Shown here: positions 1-10,867 of the stretch, piece after piece
Layout of the letters: the number at the start of each line of letters is the position of its first letter
How positions within the stretch are numbered: the stretch's first letter is position 1
DNA from: Pseudomonas sp. p1(2021b)
Lineage (GTDB): Bacteria; Pseudomonadota; Gammaproteobacteria; Pseudomonadales; Pseudomonadaceae
NCBI RefSeq assembly: GCF_020151015.1
Contig: NZ_CP083746.1
Span: 4,366,001 to 4,430,000 of the forward strand
Direction: 5' to 3'
Length of the DNA stretch: 64,000 nucleotides
Made by a program: the position numbers and the translations under genes
Notes under the pieces: model-generated
The model's input: the letters and a program-made list of their open reading frames with translations, nothing else
What the model was told of the DNA's origin: nothing
Databases searched by the model: none

Positions 1-1
1 C

Positions 2-3000
2 GGACGAGTCCTGGGCGACAGCCTCTCCGGCAGCCCCGACCGCCAATTGCTTGACGAGCTGGTGCGGCTCAACCAGGGAGGCGCCTATTTCTTCGGCAAC
101 TCGGCCGACAACCGCGTCATCTACCTGCTGCTGCGCCAGCCAGCCGACCCGGATCACGGCTACTGGCTGCTGCGCCTGTCCAGCGGCGACTACTACCAGC
201 AGCTCACCGAACACCTCACTGGCGAGGGCCGCCTCTGGCTGCTGGAAAACAGCCGCAGCGGCCAGGTGCTCCAGGGGCCAGGCGCGCCTGACCGCGACAA
301 GGACAACCTGCAAAGCGTGATGCTGGCCTTCATCGACAACAGTACCTGGCAACTGCGCGGCCTGTTCGATGCCGGGCAAGCCCGGGCCGAGCTGCTTCCG
401 GCATTGATCGGCAAATGCCTGCTGGTTTTGTTCTGTGCCCTGTTGCCGGTATTGGCCCTGATCAACATGCGTCGCCGGCAGCGGGCCTTGCAGGAAGACC
501 GCCGGCGCTACCACGAGATCTTCGAAGGCACGGGCGTGGCGCTGTGCGTGCTCGACCTCTCCAGCCTGCCCGGCCAACTCGACCGCTACCATCTGCGCAA
601 CCGTGCCGCACTCCGGCACAGCCTGGCCCTGGACGCCAGCCTGCGCCGCACGCTGTTGCAGGAACTGAAGATCACCGAAATCAACCAGGTCGCCCGCCAA
701 TTGCTCAACGTGCACTGCCATGACGGCGCCTGGCAGCGCCTGATCGATGGCAGTGGCGACAGCCGTGAAAGCGTCGGCATGCAATTGATCGACGCGCTGA
801 TCGAACAGCGCAGCTTGCTGGAACTCGAAGTGCGCCTGCCCGCCCCCCTGGGCGGCGAGTTGCACCTGTGGCTGATGGCGCGCCTGCCATTGCAACGGCG
901 CGACTACCAGGCCGTTATCTTGAGCATCAGCGATATCACCAGCCGCAAGCAGGTGGAGCTGTCGCTGCTCGAACGCGAAAGCTTCTGGTCGGACGTGGTC
1001 CGCACCGTTCCCGACCAGCTCTACGTGCAGGACGTGCACAGCCAGCGGATCATCTTCAGCAACCGCCACCTGGGCCAGACGCTGGGCTACGACCGGGTGG
1101 AGCTGGCGCAGATGGGCGACCGTTTCTGGGAACTGCTGCTGCACCCCGAGGATGCCGACCATTATCGTCAACTGCGCCGGCAACAGCGCGACACCAGCCA
1201 TGATCAGTCGCTGCACTGCCAGTTGCGTTTCCGTCACCGCGACGGGGGTTGGCGCTGGTACGAAATCCGCGAACAAGTGCTGACCCGTGACACCGATGGC
1301 CTGGTCACCCGTATCATCGGCGTGGGCAAGGACGTGACGGTACAGATCGAAGCCAGCGAGTCGCTGCGCGACAGCGAGCAGCGCTACCGCATGCTGGCCG
1401 AGAGCATCAGCGACGTGATCTTCTCCACCGACAGCCAGCTGCAGCTCAATTACGTCAGCCCCTCGGTACAGGCCGTGCTGGGCTACCCGGCCGACTGGAT
1501 CTTCGAGCACGGCTGGCAGTCGATCATCGCCAACCCGGCCCAGCTCACCGGCATCTACAGCCTGCTGGAGCGGGTCAGCAAGGCCCTGGGCGACACCGAG
1601 CAACTGGCCCAGCTGCGCAGCCAGCTGCCCACCCAGATCTTCCTGTTCGACTGCCTGCGCGCCGATGGCCGCAAGATCCCCATCGAACTGCGCCTGGTGC
1701 TGGTGTGGGACGACCACGAGCACTTCGAGGGCGTGCTCGGCGTGGGCCGCGACATCAGTCAGCAACGCCGCGCAGAAAAAGACCTGCGCATGGCTGCAAC
1801 GGTATTCGAGCACTCCACCTCGGCCATCCTCATCACCGACCCGGCCGGCTACATCGTGCAGGCCAACGAAGCGTTCAGCCGGGTCAGCGGCTATGACGTC
1901 AGCGAAGTGCTCGATCAACTGCCGAGCCTGCTCACCGTCGACGAGCAGCAAGAGGCGCACCTGCGCTACGTGGTCAAGCAACTGCACCAGCATGGCAGTT
2001 GGGAGGGCGAGGTCTGGCTCAAGCGTCGCGACGGTGAACACTACCCGGCCTGGGTCGGCATCACCGCAGTGCTCGACGACGAGGGCGACCTGGCCAGCTA
2101 CGTATGCTTCTTCACCGACATCAGCGAGCGCAAGGCCAGCGAGCAGCGCATCCATCGCCTGGCCTACTACGATGCCCTGACCCACCTGCCCAACCGCACC
2201 CTGTTCCAGGACCGCCTGTATACGGCGCTGCAACAGGCCGAGCGGCACAAGGCGTGGGTGGTGCTGATGTTCCTGGACCTGGACCGCTTCAAGCCGATCA
2301 ACGACTCCCTCGGCCATGCCGCAGGCGACCGCATGCTCAAGGACATGGCTCAGCGCCTGCTGGCCTGCGTCGATGACGACGACACCGTGGCGCGCATGGG
2401 CGGCGATGAATTCACCCTGCTGCTGCAGCCCCGGGCCAGCCGCGAAATGGCCCTGAACCGCGCCATCCATGTGGCTGAGAACATTCTCGGCAGCCTGGTG
2501 CGGCCGTTCGTGCTGGAAAACCGCGAGTTCTTCGTCACCGCCAGCATCGGCATCGCCCTGAGCCCGCAGGACGGCAGCGAACTGAGCCAGTTGATGAAGA
2601 ACGCCGACACCGCCATGTACCACGCCAAGGAACGCGGCAAGAACAACTTCCAGTTCTACCAGGCCGACATGAACGCCAGCGCCCTGGAGCGCCTGGAGCT
2701 GGAGAGCGACCTGCGCCATGCGTTGGAGCAGAACGAATTCATTCTCTACTACCAGCCGCAGTTCAGCGGCGATGGCAAGCGGCTGACCGGGGCCGAGGCC
2801 CTGCTGCGCTGGCGCCACCCGCGCCGGGGGCTGGTACCGCCGGGCGACTTCATCCCGGTGATCGAGGAGCTGGGCCTGGTAGTGGATGTCGGCGACTGGG
2901 TGCTGCGCGAAGCCAGCCGCCAGCTCAAGGCCTGGCACAAGGCCAAGGTGCGGGTGCCCAAGGTCTCGGTGAACATTTCGGCACGGCAGTTTTCCGACGG

Positions 3001-3472
3001 CCAACTGGGCACGCGCATCGCCACCATCCTAGAGGAAACCGGCCTGCCGCCGGCCTGCCTGGAGCTGGAACTGACCGAGAGTATTCTGATGCGCGACGTC
3101 GACGAGGCCATGCAGATCCTCGACGGTCTGAAGGTGCTGGGCCTGAGCATCGCGGTCGATGATTTCGGCACCGGCTATTCGTCGCTGAACTACCTCAAGC
3201 AGTTCCCCATCGACGTGTTGAAGATCGACCGCACCTTCGTCGACGGCCTGCCCGAAGGCGAGCAGGATGCGCAGATCGCCCGGGCGATCATCGCCATGGC
3301 CCACAGCCTGAACCTGGCGGTGATCGCCGAGGGTGTGGAAACCCACGAGCAGCTGGAGTTCCTGCGCGAACACGGCTGCGACGAGGTGCAGGGCTATCTG
3401 TTCGGGCGGCCGATGCCGGCCGGCCAGTTCGAGGCGCAGTTCAGCAACGAGGCCCTGTTCATGTTCCAATGA
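2..3472 (+). CDS. PAS-GGDEF-EAL cyclic-di-GMP sensor protein (5' end missing)
   Basis: The reading frame is open from the first bases, so the gene starts upstream of the window; about 1156 residues are visible. The visible N-terminus looks like the end of an extracytoplasmic sensor domain, followed by a membrane segment at about residues 132-152 (rich in Leu, Val, Ala). Several PAS-like domains follow (about 165-720), then GGDEF (intact GGDEF near residue 800) and EAL (AEALLRW near 930, with the downstream DDFGTGYS motif). Both enzymatic motifs look intact, so it may make or degrade cyclic-di-GMP, or switch between the two. No RxxD inhibitory site is seen five residues before GGDEF. The signal sensed is unknown. 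It lies in the same direction as glyA, about 185 bases upstream of it. Confidence 0.93.
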   Translation, partial: GRVLGDSLSGSPDRQLLDELVRLNQGGAYFFGNSADNRVIYLLLRQPADPDHGYWLLRLSSGDYYQQLTEHLTGEGRLWLLENSRSGQVLQGPGAPDRDKDNLQSVMLAFIDNSTWQLRGLFDAGQARAELLPALIGKCLLVLFCALLPVLALINMRRRQRALQEDRRRYHEIFEGTGVALCVLDLSSLPGQLDRYHLRNRAALRHSLALDASLRRTLLQELKITEINQVARQLLNVHCHDGAWQRLIDGSGDSRESVGMQLIDALIEQRSLLELEVRLPAPLGGELHLWLMARLPLQRRDYQAVILSISDITSRKQVELSLLERESFWSDVVRTVPDQLYVQDVHSQRIIFSNRHLGQTLGYDRVELAQMGDRFWELLLHPEDADHYRQLRRQQRDTSHDQSLHCQLRFRHRDGGWRWYEIREQVLTRDTDGLVTRIIGVGKDVTVQIEASESLRDSEQRYRMLAESISDVIFSTDSQLQLNYVSPSVQAVLGYPADWIFEHGWQSIIANPAQLTGIYSLLERVSKALGDTEQLAQLRSQLPTQIFLFDCLRADGRKIPIELRLVLVWDDHEHFEGVLGVGRDISQQRRAEKDLRMAATVFEHSTSAILITDPAGYIVQANEAFSRVSGYDVSEVLDQLPSLLTVDEQQEAHLRYVVKQLHQHGSWEGEVWLKRRDGEHYPAWVGITAVLDDEGDLASYVCFFTDISERKASEQRIHRLAYYDALTHLPNRTLFQDRLYTALQQAERHKAWVVLMFLDLDRFKPINDSLGHAAGDRMLKDMAQRLLACVDDDDTVARMGGDEFTLLLQPRASREMALNRAIHVAENILGSLVRPFVLENREFFVTASIGIALSPQDGSELSQLMKNADTAMYHAKERGKNNFQFYQADMNASALERLELESDLRHALEQNEFILYYQPQFSGDGKRLTGAEALLRWRHPRRGLVPPGDFIPVIEELGLVVDVGDWVLREASRQLKAWHKAKVRVPKVSVNISARQFSDGQLGTRIATILEETGLPPACLELELTESILMRDVDEAMQILDGLKVLGLSIAVDDFGTGYSSLNYLKQFPIDVLKIDRTFVDGLPEGEQDAQIARAIIAMAHSLNLAVIAEGVETHEQLEFLREHGCDEVQGYLFGRPMPAGQFEAQFSNEALFMFQ

Positions 3473-3657
3473 CCGTGGTGCCATACGGCCCCTGAGCAGC
3501 AGGCAAAAACCGGACCCAAAAGTCAACTGAAGCCCAGTCGCCACGCGGCCTGCAACATGAGCCCCACCGGTCCGCAACTTGATGCCACTTCATATGCCAG
3601 GCGTCGATCAATCGGTTAGAATGCCCCCCCAATTCAGCCCGATCCTTGAGGACCGCC

Positions 3658-4911
3658 ATGTTCAGCCGTGATTTGACCATTGCCAAGTACGACGCCGAGC
3701 TCTTCGAAGCCATGCAGCAAGAAGCTCTGCGCCAGGAAGAGCACATCGAGCTGATCGCTTCTGAAAACTACACCAGCCCCGCGGTCATGGAAGCGCAGGG
3801 CTCGGTACTGACCAACAAGTACGCCGAAGGCTACCCGGGCAAGCGCTACTACGGTGGCTGCGAGTACGTCGATGTCGTCGAGCAGCTGGCCATCGATCGC
3901 GCCAAGCAACTGTTCGGCGCCGACTACGCCAACGTCCAGCCGCACGCCGGCTCCCAGGCCAACGCCGCGGTCTACCTGGCCCTGCTGTCGGCCGGCGACA
4001 CCATCCTGGGCATGAGCCTGGCCCACGGCGGCCACCTGACCCACGGCGCCAGCGTCAGCTCCTCGGGCAAGCTGTACAACGCCATCCAGTACGGCATCGA
4101 TGCCAACGGCCTGATCGACTACGACGAAGTCGAGCGCCTGGCGGTCGAGCACAAGCCGAAGATGATCGTCGCCGGCTTCTCGGCCTACTCCCAGGTCCTG
4201 GACTTCGCCCGCTTCCGCGCCATCGCCGACAAGGTCGGTGCCTACCTGTTCGTCGACATGGCCCACGTGGCCGGCCTGGTCGCCGCTGGCGTCTACCCGA
4301 ACCCAGTGCCGTTCGCCGACGTGGTCACCACCACCACCCACAAGACCCTGCGCGGCCCACGTGGCGGCCTGATCCTCGCTCGCAAGAACGAAGAGATCGA
4401 GAAGAAGCTCAACGCAGCCGTCTTCCCGGGCGCCCAGGGCGGCCCGCTGGAGCACGTCATCGCTGCCAAGGCCATCTGCTTCAAGGAAGCCCTGCAGCCT
4501 GAGTTCAAGGCCTACCAGCAGCAAGTGGTGAAGAACGCCCAGGCCATGGCCAGCGTGTTCATCGAGCGTGGCTTCGACGTCGTATCCGGCGGCACCCAGA
4601 ACCACCTGTTCCTGCTGTCGCTGATCAAGCAAGACATCTCCGGCAAAGACGCCGACGCGGCCTTGGGCAAAGCGTTCATCACCGTCAACAAGAACTCGGT
4701 ACCGAACGACCCACGCTCCCCGTTCGTCACCTCGGGCCTGCGTTTCGGCACCCCGGCCGTGACCACCCGCGGCTTCAAGGAAGCCGAGTGCCGTGAGCTG
4801 GCTGGCTGGATCTGCGACATCCTGGCTGACCTGAACAACGAAGCGGTGATCGATGCCGTTCGCGAGAAGGTCAAGGCGATCTGCAAGAAGCTGCCGGTGT
4901 ACGGCAACTGA
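3658..4911 (+). CDS. glyA: Serine hydroxymethyltransferase
   Basis: Pyridoxal-phosphate enzyme converting serine and tetrahydrofolate to glycine and methylene-tetrahydrofolate, the main cytosolic source of one-carbon units. The 417-residue length is normal for the family. The cofactor lysine lies in [14 protein letters not shown] (Lys about 229). The open frame extends to a TTG at 3646, but the ATG at 3658 gives the expected start [12 protein letters not shown] and has a TGAGGA ribosome site at suitable spacing. Pseudomonads often carry a second glyA elsewhere; this copy is not next to sarcosine oxidase genes, so it is probably the housekeeping one (inference). Confidence 0.97.
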   Translation: MFSRDLTIAKYDAELFEAMQQEALRQEEHIELIASENYTSPAVMEAQGSVLTNKYAEGYPGKRYYGGCEYVDVVEQLAIDRAKQLFGADYANVQPHAGSQANAAVYLALLSAGDTILGMSLAHGGHLTHGASVSSSGKLYNAIQYGIDANGLIDYDEVERLAVEHKPKMIVAGFSAYSQVLDFARFRAIADKVGAYLFVDMAHVAGLVAAGVYPNPVPFADVVTTTTHKTLRGPRGGLILARKNEEIEKKLNAAVFPGAQGGPLEHVIAAKAICFKEALQPEFKAYQQQVVKNAQAMASVFIERGFDVVSGGTQNHLFLLSLIKQDISGKDADAALGKAFITVNKNSVPNDPRSPFVTSGLRFGTPAVTTRGFKEAECRELAGWICDILADLNNEAVIDAVREKVKAICKKLPVYGN

Positions 4912-4923
4912 TCGACCGTTGGG

Positions 4924-5000
4924 GCCAAGCCCGCGCCTACAGGTTCACGCAACCTCTGTAGGAGCGGGCTTGCCCCGCGAAAGGGCTGCGAAGCAGCCCC
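4924..5000. repeat. REP pair between convergent glyA and yjiA
   Basis: Two inverted copies of the REP palindrome (arm CAAGCCCGC-CCTACAG and CTGTAGGAGCGGGCTTG) separated by a short spacer, followed by the GGGCTGCGAAGCAGCCC tail hairpin. It sits between convergent genes and could also help end transcription. Confidence 0.8.
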
Positions 5001-5015
5001 AATCGTTTTCGAACC

Positions 5016-5981
5016 TTAACCCAGCGCCTCGAACCCCGCCCGGATCTTCTCTTCCGGCAATTCGTCGGCGATGAACACCATCACGCTCTCGCGCGCCTCC
5101 CCTTCCCCCCACTCGGCATCCCAGTCGAAGCCATACAGCTTGAGCACGCCCTGGAACACCAGGCGGCGATCCTCACCGGCGATATTCAGCACGCCTTTGT
5201 AGCGCAGCAACTGCTTGCCATGATTTTCCAGCAACTCGTTCATGAAGTCGCTGAGCCGGTCGATGTCCAGCGGGGTATCGGTGCGCAGCACCAATGTCGA
5301 GATGCGGTCCGTGTGCTTGAGCACCGGGCGCAAGGCCGGCTTGAGGTTGGCGCCCAGGTCAGTGTTGAGGTTGAAGCCACGCACGTCGAGCAATTCGGCC
5401 AGCTCGATACGGCCATGCTCGACCACACGGATCGCAGCGCGGCCATTGATGCGCGCCAAACGCGCTTGCAAGGCCTCGACCGTTGCGGGCTCGACCAGGT
5501 CGGTCTTGCTCAGCAGCAGGCGGTCGGCGAAACCCACCTGGGCCTGGGCGATGGCCTGGGCGAGGTGCACGTCGGCATGGGCGGCGTCCACCAGGGTGAT
5601 GATGCCGTCGAGGAGGTAGCGTTCACGCAGGTCTTCGTCGATGAAGAAGGTTTGCGCCACAGGCGCAGGGTCGGCCAGGCCCGTGCATTCGATCACCAGG
5701 CGGTCGAAGGCGATCTCGCCGGCATCCAGGCGCTCGAGCAGCAGGTACAGGGCCTTGGTCAGGTCGGTATGGATGGTGCAGCACACGCAGCCATTGGCCA
5801 GGGTCATGACCTGCACCGGTTCGTCGCCCAGCAGTTGGCTGTCGATGCCGGCTTCGCTGAACTCGTTTTCGATCACGGCGATCTTCAGACCGTGCTCGGC
5901 CTTGAGCATGTGCTTGAGCAACGTGGTCTTGCCGGCACCGAGAAAGCCTGTGAGTACGGTTACGGGAATAGGCGTCTGCAC
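5016..5981 (-). CDS. yjiA: CobW/YjiA-family GTPase, zinc-binding metallochaperone type
   Basis: G3E-family P-loop GTPase of 321 residues. The P-loop GFLGAGKT lies at about residues 12-19 and the metal-binding CxCC motif (GCVCC) at residues 65-68; the C-terminal CobW domain is present. Family members deliver or guard metal ions such as zinc; the exact client is unknown. I chose the GTG at 5981 (MQTPIPVTVLTG) because an AGGAG lies at correct spacing before it, whereas the ATG at 5990 directly abuts that AGGAG. It is the last gene of a cstA-ybdD-yjiA cluster, the same set as E. coli btsT-yjiX-yjiA, although a REP pair separates it from ybdD. Confidence 0.9.
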   Translation of the reverse strand: MQTPIPVTVLTGFLGAGKTTLLKHMLKAEHGLKIAVIENEFSEAGIDSQLLGDEPVQVMTLANGCVCCTIHTDLTKALYLLLERLDAGEIAFDRLVIECTGLADPAPVAQTFFIDEDLRERYLLDGIITLVDAAHADVHLAQAIAQAQVGFADRLLLSKTDLVEPATVEALQARLARINGRAAIRVVEHGRIELAELLDVRGFNLNTDLGANLKPALRPVLKHTDRISTLVLRTDTPLDIDRLSDFMNELLENHGKQLLRYKGVLNIAGEDRRLVFQGVLKLYGFDWDAEWGEGEARESVMVFIADELPEEKIRAGFEALG

Positions 5982-6026
5982 GCAGTACATCTCCTGTGCA
6001 GTGGATAAAAGAAAAGGCCGCATCCC

Positions 6027-6142
6027 TGTAGGAGCGGCCTTGTGCCGCGAAAGGGCCGCAAAGCGGCCCCAGGGACAGTGGCGATGATGCTGAAGACAAG
6101 GGGCGCTGCGCGCCCCTTTCGCGGCACAAGGCCGCTCCTACA
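6027..6142. repeat. REP pair (REPIN) between ybdD and yjiA
   Basis: Two long inverted REP copies: TGTAGGAGCGGCCTTGTGCC at 6027 and its reverse complement ending at 6142, each followed inward by a GC-rich hairpin tail. It lies inside the probable ybdD-yjiA transcript. Confidence 0.88.
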
Positions 6143-6151
6143 ACCTCAAGT

Positions 6152-6349
6152 TCAACAACACTTGGGCCCGGACTTGCCACCGTAACGCGCTTCCTGGCGT
6201 TCCCGGAAGAACGCCTCGTAGCTCATCACCGGCTTGTCCGGATGCTTGGTCTGCATGTGCTCGACATAGTTGTCGTAGTCAGGCATGCCGACCATCAGGC
6301 GGGCTGCCTGCCCCAGGTATTTACCCAGTCGCCCAAGGTCGTTGAACAT
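6152..6349 (-). CDS. ybdD: YbdD/YjiX family small protein (DUF466)
   Basis: A 65-residue protein with the family features: short hydrophobic helix near [20 protein letters not shown] and the C-terminal GKSGPKCC. Members almost always sit directly downstream of CstA/BtsT transporters and are thought to support them; the molecular role is not established. The ATG at 6349 has an AGAGG site upstream. A longer form starting with a GTG at 6373 would overlap the cstA stop codon (GTGA), so translational coupling is possible, but the internal start matches the family length. Confidence 0.88.
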   Translation of the reverse strand: MFNDLGRLGKYLGQAARLMVGMPDYDNYVEHMQTKHPDKPVMSYEAFFRERQEARYGGKSGPKCC

Positions 6350-6369
6350 CACGGTTTTCCTCTTGTGTG

Positions 6370-8436
6370 TCACGCATCAGGCAACGCCTGGAACGGGGTT
6401 TCCTTGTCGCTGCGTTCCTTGCGCCCCAGGGCGGCGATGCCGACCTTGATGGCGAAGAACAGCACGCTGAACACCACCAACAGGAACAGCACGGTCAGGC
6501 CCGCGTTGGTGTACGCGTTGTAGATCACGTGTTGCATCTGGTCGATGTTCTTGGCCGGTGCCAGCACCTGGCCTGCGTCCAGGGCCACGCTGTACTTGTT
6601 GGCCAGGGCCAGGAAGCCCACGGCCGGGTTCGGGTCGAACAGCTTGATCAGGCCCGCGGCGGTGGTGCAGATCAGCAGCCAGACAGCCGGCAGCAAGGTG
6701 ACCCAGACGTACTGCTGACGCTTCATCTTGATCAGCACCACGGTGCCGAGCATCAGGGCGATACCGGCCAGCATCTGGTTGGAGATGCCGAACAGCGGCC
6801 ACAGGGTATTGATGCCGCCCAGCGGGTCGATCACACCTTGGTACAGCAGGTAGCCCCACAGCGCCACGCAACCGGCGGTGCCGATCAGGTTGGCGCCCCA
6901 CGAGTCGGTACGCTTGAGCGCCGGGACGAAGCTGCCCAACAGATCCTGCAGCATGAAGCGACCGGCACGGGTACCGGCGTCCACCGCGGTGAGGATGAAC
7001 AGCGCCTCGAACAGGATCGCGAAGTGGTACCAGAACGCCATGGTGTTCTCACCCGGCAGCACCTGGTGAAGGATCTGTGCGATCCCCACCGCCAGGGTCG
7101 GTGCACCACCGGCACGGGCCAGCACGGTGTGCTCGCCGATGTCGCGGGCGGTCGCCTCGAGCTGTTCGGGGGTGATCATGAAGCCCCAGCTGCTGACGGT
7201 CTGGGCCACCGACGCGACATCGGCGCCGACCACTGCGGCCGGGCTGTTCATGGCGAAGTACACGCCCGGCTCGATGACCGAGGCAGCGACCATGGCCATG
7301 ATGGCGACGAACGACTCCATCAGCATGCCGCCGTAGCCGATGTAGCGGGCGTTGACCTCATTGTCCAGCAGCTTGGGCGTGGTCCCCGAGGAGATCAGCG
7401 CGTGGAAGCCGGACACCGCACCACAGGCGATGGTGATGAACAGGAACGGGAACAGGGTGCCCTTCCACACCGGGCCGGTACCGTCGGTGAACTGGGTCAG
7501 GGCCGGCATCTTCAGCTCAGGTGCGATGATCAGGATACCGATGGCCAAGCCCACGATGGTGCCGATCTTGAGGAAGGTCGACAGGTAGTCACGCGGCGCC
7601 AGTACCAGCCATACCGGCAGTACAGCGGCGACGAAACCATAGCCCACCAGCATCCAGGTGATCTGCACGCCGGTGAAGGTGAACGCCGGGCCCCAGGTCG
7701 GATCTGCCGCCACCTGGCCCCCCAGCCAGATCGACAGCAGCAGCAGGACCACGCCGATGACCGAGATCTCGCCGATGCGGCCCGGGCGGATGTAGCGCAT
7801 GTAGACGCCCATGAACATCGCGATCGGGATGGTCGCCATCACCGTGAACATGCCCCAGGGGCTCTCGGCCAGGGCCTTGACCACGATCAGCGCCAGCACC
7901 GCGAGGATGATGATCATGATCAGGAAGCAGCCGAACAGGGCGATGGTGCCCGGGATACGGCCCATCTCCTCGCGGACCATGTCCCCCAGGGACCGGCCGT
8001 TGCGACGGGTGGAGAGGAACAGGACCATGAAGTCCTGCACCGCACCGGCCAGGACCACGCCGGCGATCAGCCAGAGCGTGCCGGGCAGGTAGCCCATCTG
8101 CGCCGCGAGCACCGGGCCCACCAGGGGGCCGGCGCCGGCGATGGCGGCGAAGTGGTGGCCGAACAGAATGTGCTTGTTGGTCGGGACGTAGTCCAGGCCA
8201 TCGTTGTTGAGGACCGCCGGGGTGGCCCGACGAGGATCGAGCTGCATCACCTTGGTGGCGATGAACAGGCTGTAGTAGCGATAGGCGACCAGGTAGAGGG
8301 CCACTGCCGCGACCACGATCCACAAGGCGTTGATCGCCTCGCCGCGACGCAGGGCGACCACGCCCAGCGCACAGGCGCCTATGACTGCCAGCGCCAGCCA
8401 CGGAATGTGGCGTAGCAGGCTATTATTGTTGTTCAT
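6370..8436 (-). CDS. cstA: CstA/BtsT-family carbon-starvation transporter (pyruvate or peptide uptake)
   Basis: A 688-residue polytopic inner-membrane protein with many hydrophobic segments and the family blocks [13 protein letters not shown] and [12 protein letters not shown]. coli relatives CstA and BtsT (YjiY) import pyruvate and probably peptides when carbon is scarce. The ATG at 8436 ([13 protein letters not shown]) has a GGAAG ribosome site; the longer frame has none. It is followed immediately by ybdD and then yjiA, as in the E. coli btsT operon. No BtsSR-type two-component genes are seen nearby, so control is unclear. Confidence 0.93.
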   Translation of the reverse strand: MNNNNSLLRHIPWLALAVIGACALGVVALRRGEAINALWIVVAAVALYLVAYRYYSLFIATKVMQLDPRRATPAVLNNDGLDYVPTNKHILFGHHFAAIAGAGPLVGPVLAAQMGYLPGTLWLIAGVVLAGAVQDFMVLFLSTRRNGRSLGDMVREEMGRIPGTIALFGCFLIMIIILAVLALIVVKALAESPWGMFTVMATIPIAMFMGVYMRYIRPGRIGEISVIGVVLLLLSIWLGGQVAADPTWGPAFTFTGVQITWMLVGYGFVAAVLPVWLVLAPRDYLSTFLKIGTIVGLAIGILIIAPELKMPALTQFTDGTGPVWKGTLFPFLFITIACGAVSGFHALISSGTTPKLLDNEVNARYIGYGGMLMESFVAIMAMVAASVIEPGVYFAMNSPAAVVGADVASVAQTVSSWGFMITPEQLEATARDIGEHTVLARAGGAPTLAVGIAQILHQVLPGENTMAFWYHFAILFEALFILTAVDAGTRAGRFMLQDLLGSFVPALKRTDSWGANLIGTAGCVALWGYLLYQGVIDPLGGINTLWPLFGISNQMLAGIALMLGTVVLIKMKRQQYVWVTLLPAVWLLICTTAAGLIKLFDPNPAVGFLALANKYSVALDAGQVLAPAKNIDQMQHVIYNAYTNAGLTVLFLLVVFSVLFFAIKVGIAALGRKERSDKETPFQALPDA

Positions 8437-8604
8437 GGTTTGCTTCCAGCTGGTGGATTGGAAAAGACCGCCCATCGAGTCTAGGGCCACTCACCGCGCA
8501 TTGCCATACTTGCTTTGGTCTAGAGCCTTCGCGGCCTGATTGCGGTACCTGAACGACACACACCATCAACTATAGTCAGGAAGTACCCTCAGGAGGGCCG
8601 CCCC

Positions 8605-8970
8605 ATGAGCGAACACGATGAACGCCGCCGTTTCCTGCGCATCGACTTCGATGCGCCCACCGAGCTGCGCCAAGGCCTCAAGCGCTGGCCGGTCAAGCTG
8701 CTGGACCTGTCGCTCAAGGGCCTGCTGATAGAGCGCCCTTCCCCATGGGACGCCGACCTCACCCAGGATTTCGATGCCATCGTCCACCTCGACACGGAAA
8801 CCCAAGTGCGCATGCAAGTGGAGCTACGCCACGAAGAACCTACGCGGCTGGGCTTCGTCTGCCTCTACATCGATATCGATTCAATGAGCCATTTGCACCG
8901 TCTTGTTGAGCTGAACGTGGCCGACAGCACCGAAATGATGCGTGAACTGCGCGAACTCATCGAATATTGA
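8605..8970 (+). CDS. PilZ-domain protein, probable cyclic-di-GMP receptor
   Basis: A 121-residue single-domain protein. The two cyclic-di-GMP binding elements of PilZ domains are present: an arginine-rich N-terminal motif (RRRFLRIDFD, residues about 7-16) and DLSLKG (about residue 35). A strong AGGAGG ribosome site precedes the ATG. Such proteins act as effectors by binding a partner when ligand is bound; the partner is unknown. It is divergent from the cstA cluster and not in an obvious operon. Confidence 0.9.
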   Translation: MSEHDERRRFLRIDFDAPTELRQGLKRWPVKLLDLSLKGLLIERPSPWDADLTQDFDAIVHLDTETQVRMQVELRHEEPTRLGFVCLYIDIDSMSHLHRLVELNVADSTEMMRELRELIEY

Positions 8971-9153
8971 TATCTCTTAGCTTGCTAACGTTCTGACTCC
9001 CAAGTGTTTCCTGTCTACCCAGACAGCTTTCTGCGCTGGGTATAGTGGGTTGTACACACCCCTCTAGTACCGCCTTTGCCACCTTGGAACGCATTCTGCA
9101 TTCACTTGAACCGCGCCCGGCGGTTACCCCGGTTGGTGCTCCGATCAAAATCT

Positions 9154-9196
9154 TGTATACAATTCCTGTGGTATTTGTTTGTAGGAATTGTCTACA
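9154..9196. promoter_or_regulatory. Inverted repeat upstream of the NCS2 permease (candidate operator)
   Basis: Arms TGTATACAATTCCT (9154-9167) and AGGAATTGTCTACA (9183-9196) are inverted with 13 of 14 positions matching across a 15-base gap. The left arm also contains the perfect palindrome TTGTATACAA, a shape common among GntR-type operators. It lies about 35 bases before the permease ATG, so it could be an operator or an mRNA hairpin. The regulator is not identified. Confidence 0.5.
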
Positions 9197-9231
9197 GTAG
9201 CGGCACAACAATAAACAAGTGAGCCTGCTCC

Positions 9232-10749
9232 ATGACTACGTCCCCTAGCACGTCTCCCGCCAAGCGCCCCGAAGATGAAAATCTCGGCGTTGGTGCCAAC
9301 TTGGCTTATGGTCTGCAACATGTATTGACCATGTATGGGGGCATCGTCGCCGTACCCCTGATCCTGGGTCAGGCTGCCGGCCTGGCCCCGGCCGAAATCG
9401 GCATTCTGATCGCCGCCTCGTTGTTCGCCGGTGGCCTGGCGACCTTGCTGCAGACTCTGGGCCTGCCGTTCTTCGGTTGTCAGCTGCCGCTGGTTCAAGG
9501 GGTTTCGTTCGCAGGCGTGGCGACCATGGGCGCGATCCTCAGCAGCCAGGATGGCGGTGGCCTGCCAGGTGTACTCGGTGCGGTCATGGCAGCCTCGCTC
9601 ATCGGCTTCCTGATCACCCCGGTGTTCTCGCGCATCACCAAGTTCTTCCCGCCGCTGGTGACCGGTATCGTCATCACCACCATCGGCCTGACGCTCATGC
9701 CGGTCGCCGCGCGCTGGGTCATGGGTGGCAACAGCGCATCGCCGGAGTTCGGCAGCGTGGCCAACATCGGCCTGGCGGCACTGACCTTCGCCATCGTCCT
9801 GCTGCTGAGCAAGCTGGGCAGCGCGGCCATCTCGCGCCTGTCGATCCTCCTGGCCATGGTGATCGGCACCCTGATCGCCTGGTCCCTGGGCATGACCGAC
9901 TTCAGCAAGGTCACCGAAGGCCCGATCTTCGCCTTCCCCACCCCCTTCCACTTCGGCATGCCGACCTTCCATATCGCTGCGATCCTGTCGATGTGCATCG
10001 TGATCATGGTGACCTTGGTGGAAACCTCGGCCGACATCCTCGCCGTGGGTGAGATCATCGACACCAAGGTCGACTCCAAGCGCCTGGGCAACGGCCTGCG
10101 CGCCGACATGGCCTCGAGCATCCTGGCACCGATCTTCGGCTCGTTCACCCAGAGTGCCTTCGCCCAGAACGTGGGCCTGGTGGCCGTGACCGGCGTGAAG
10201 AGCCGCTACGTGGTGGCCACCGGCGGCGTGATCCTGGTGGTGCTGGGCCTGCTGCCGATCATGGGCCGGGTGATTGCCGCGGTACCGACCCCAGTACTGG
10301 GTGGTGCGGGCATCGTATTGTTCGGCACCGTGGCGGCCAGTGGCATCCGCACCCTGGCGACGGTCAACTACAAGAACAACGTCAACCTGATCATCGTCGC
10401 CGCCTCCCTGGGCTTCGGCATGATCCCGATCGCCGCACCGACCTTCTACCACCACTTCCCGAGCTGGTTCGAAACCATCTTCCACTCGGGCATCAGCTCC
10501 GCGGCGATCATGGCGATTCTGCTGAACCTGATCTTCAACCACATCAAGACCGGCAACTCGGACCAGCAGTCGGTGTTCGCCGCCGGTTACGAGCGTACCA
10601 TCCAGTATTCGGACATCTCGTGCCTGCGCGATGGTGATTACTTCAAGGATGGCAAGCTGTTCGATGCCGATGGCAACGAAGTGCCGGTGATGGAACTCGA
10701 CGAGCACGGCAACGAAGCGCCCCGGCGCAAGGCGCTAGCCGAGCACTGA
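9232..10749 (+). CDS. NCS2-family nucleobase permease (xanthine/uracil type)
   Basis: A 505-residue inner-membrane transporter with about 12-14 hydrophobic segments. It belongs to the UraA/XanP/PbuX side of the NCS2 family, shown by the N-terminal block YGLQHVLTMYGGIVAVPLIL and the central ETSADILAVGEI segment. Members import xanthine, uric acid or uracil with protons; the substrate cannot be decided by eye, although the sequence looks closer to xanthine/urate carriers than to uracil carriers. It carries a C-terminal hydrophilic tail of about 60 residues. Control may involve the inverted repeat just upstream. An intrinsic terminator follows the stop codon. Confidence 0.92.
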   Translation: MTTSPSTSPAKRPEDENLGVGANLAYGLQHVLTMYGGIVAVPLILGQAAGLAPAEIGILIAASLFAGGLATLLQTLGLPFFGCQLPLVQGVSFAGVATMGAILSSQDGGGLPGVLGAVMAASLIGFLITPVFSRITKFFPPLVTGIVITTIGLTLMPVAARWVMGGNSASPEFGSVANIGLAALTFAIVLLLSKLGSAAISRLSILLAMVIGTLIAWSLGMTDFSKVTEGPIFAFPTPFHFGMPTFHIAAILSMCIVIMVTLVETSADILAVGEIIDTKVDSKRLGNGLRADMASSILAPIFGSFTQSAFAQNVGLVAVTGVKSRYVVATGGVILVVLGLLPIMGRVIAAVPTPVLGGAGIVLFGTVAASGIRTLATVNYKNNVNLIIVAASLGFGMIPIAAPTFYHHFPSWFETIFHSGISSAAIMAILLNLIFNHIKTGNSDQQSVFAAGYERTIQYSDISCLRDGDYFKDGKLFDADGNEVPVMELDEHGNEAPRRKALAEH

Positions 10750-10769
10750 TCGCCCGCAGGGGTGATCGA

Positions 10770-10805
10770 GGGGAGCCGATGCGCATCGTCGGCTCCCCTT
10801 TTTCT
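10770..10805 (+). terminator. Intrinsic terminator of the NCS2 permease gene
   Basis: GGGGAGCCGA (10770-10779) pairs perfectly with TCGGCTCCCC (10789-10798) and is followed by TTTTTCTTT. It begins about 20 bases after the stop codon. Confidence 0.9.
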
Positions 10806-10813
10806 TTATAAAT

Positions 10814-10848
10814 GGGGGCGCTTTGCGCCCCTTTCGCGGCACAAGGCA
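10814..10848. repeat. Single degenerate REP element
   Basis: GGGGGCGCTTTGCGCCCC followed by TTTCGCGGCACAAGGC, after which the arm decays (GCAGCCCC instead of CGCTCCTAC). It lies between the convergent permease gene and radA. Confidence 0.7.
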
Positions 10849-10867
10849 GCCCCAGCAACGGCGCGTC

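Noticed and set aside
6367..8415. 682-codon open frame on the plus strand opposite cstA
   Set aside because: Antisense shadow of a GC-rich gene; the product is composed of His, Gln, Asp, Gly and Arg without any domain, while the minus strand encodes a clear transporter.
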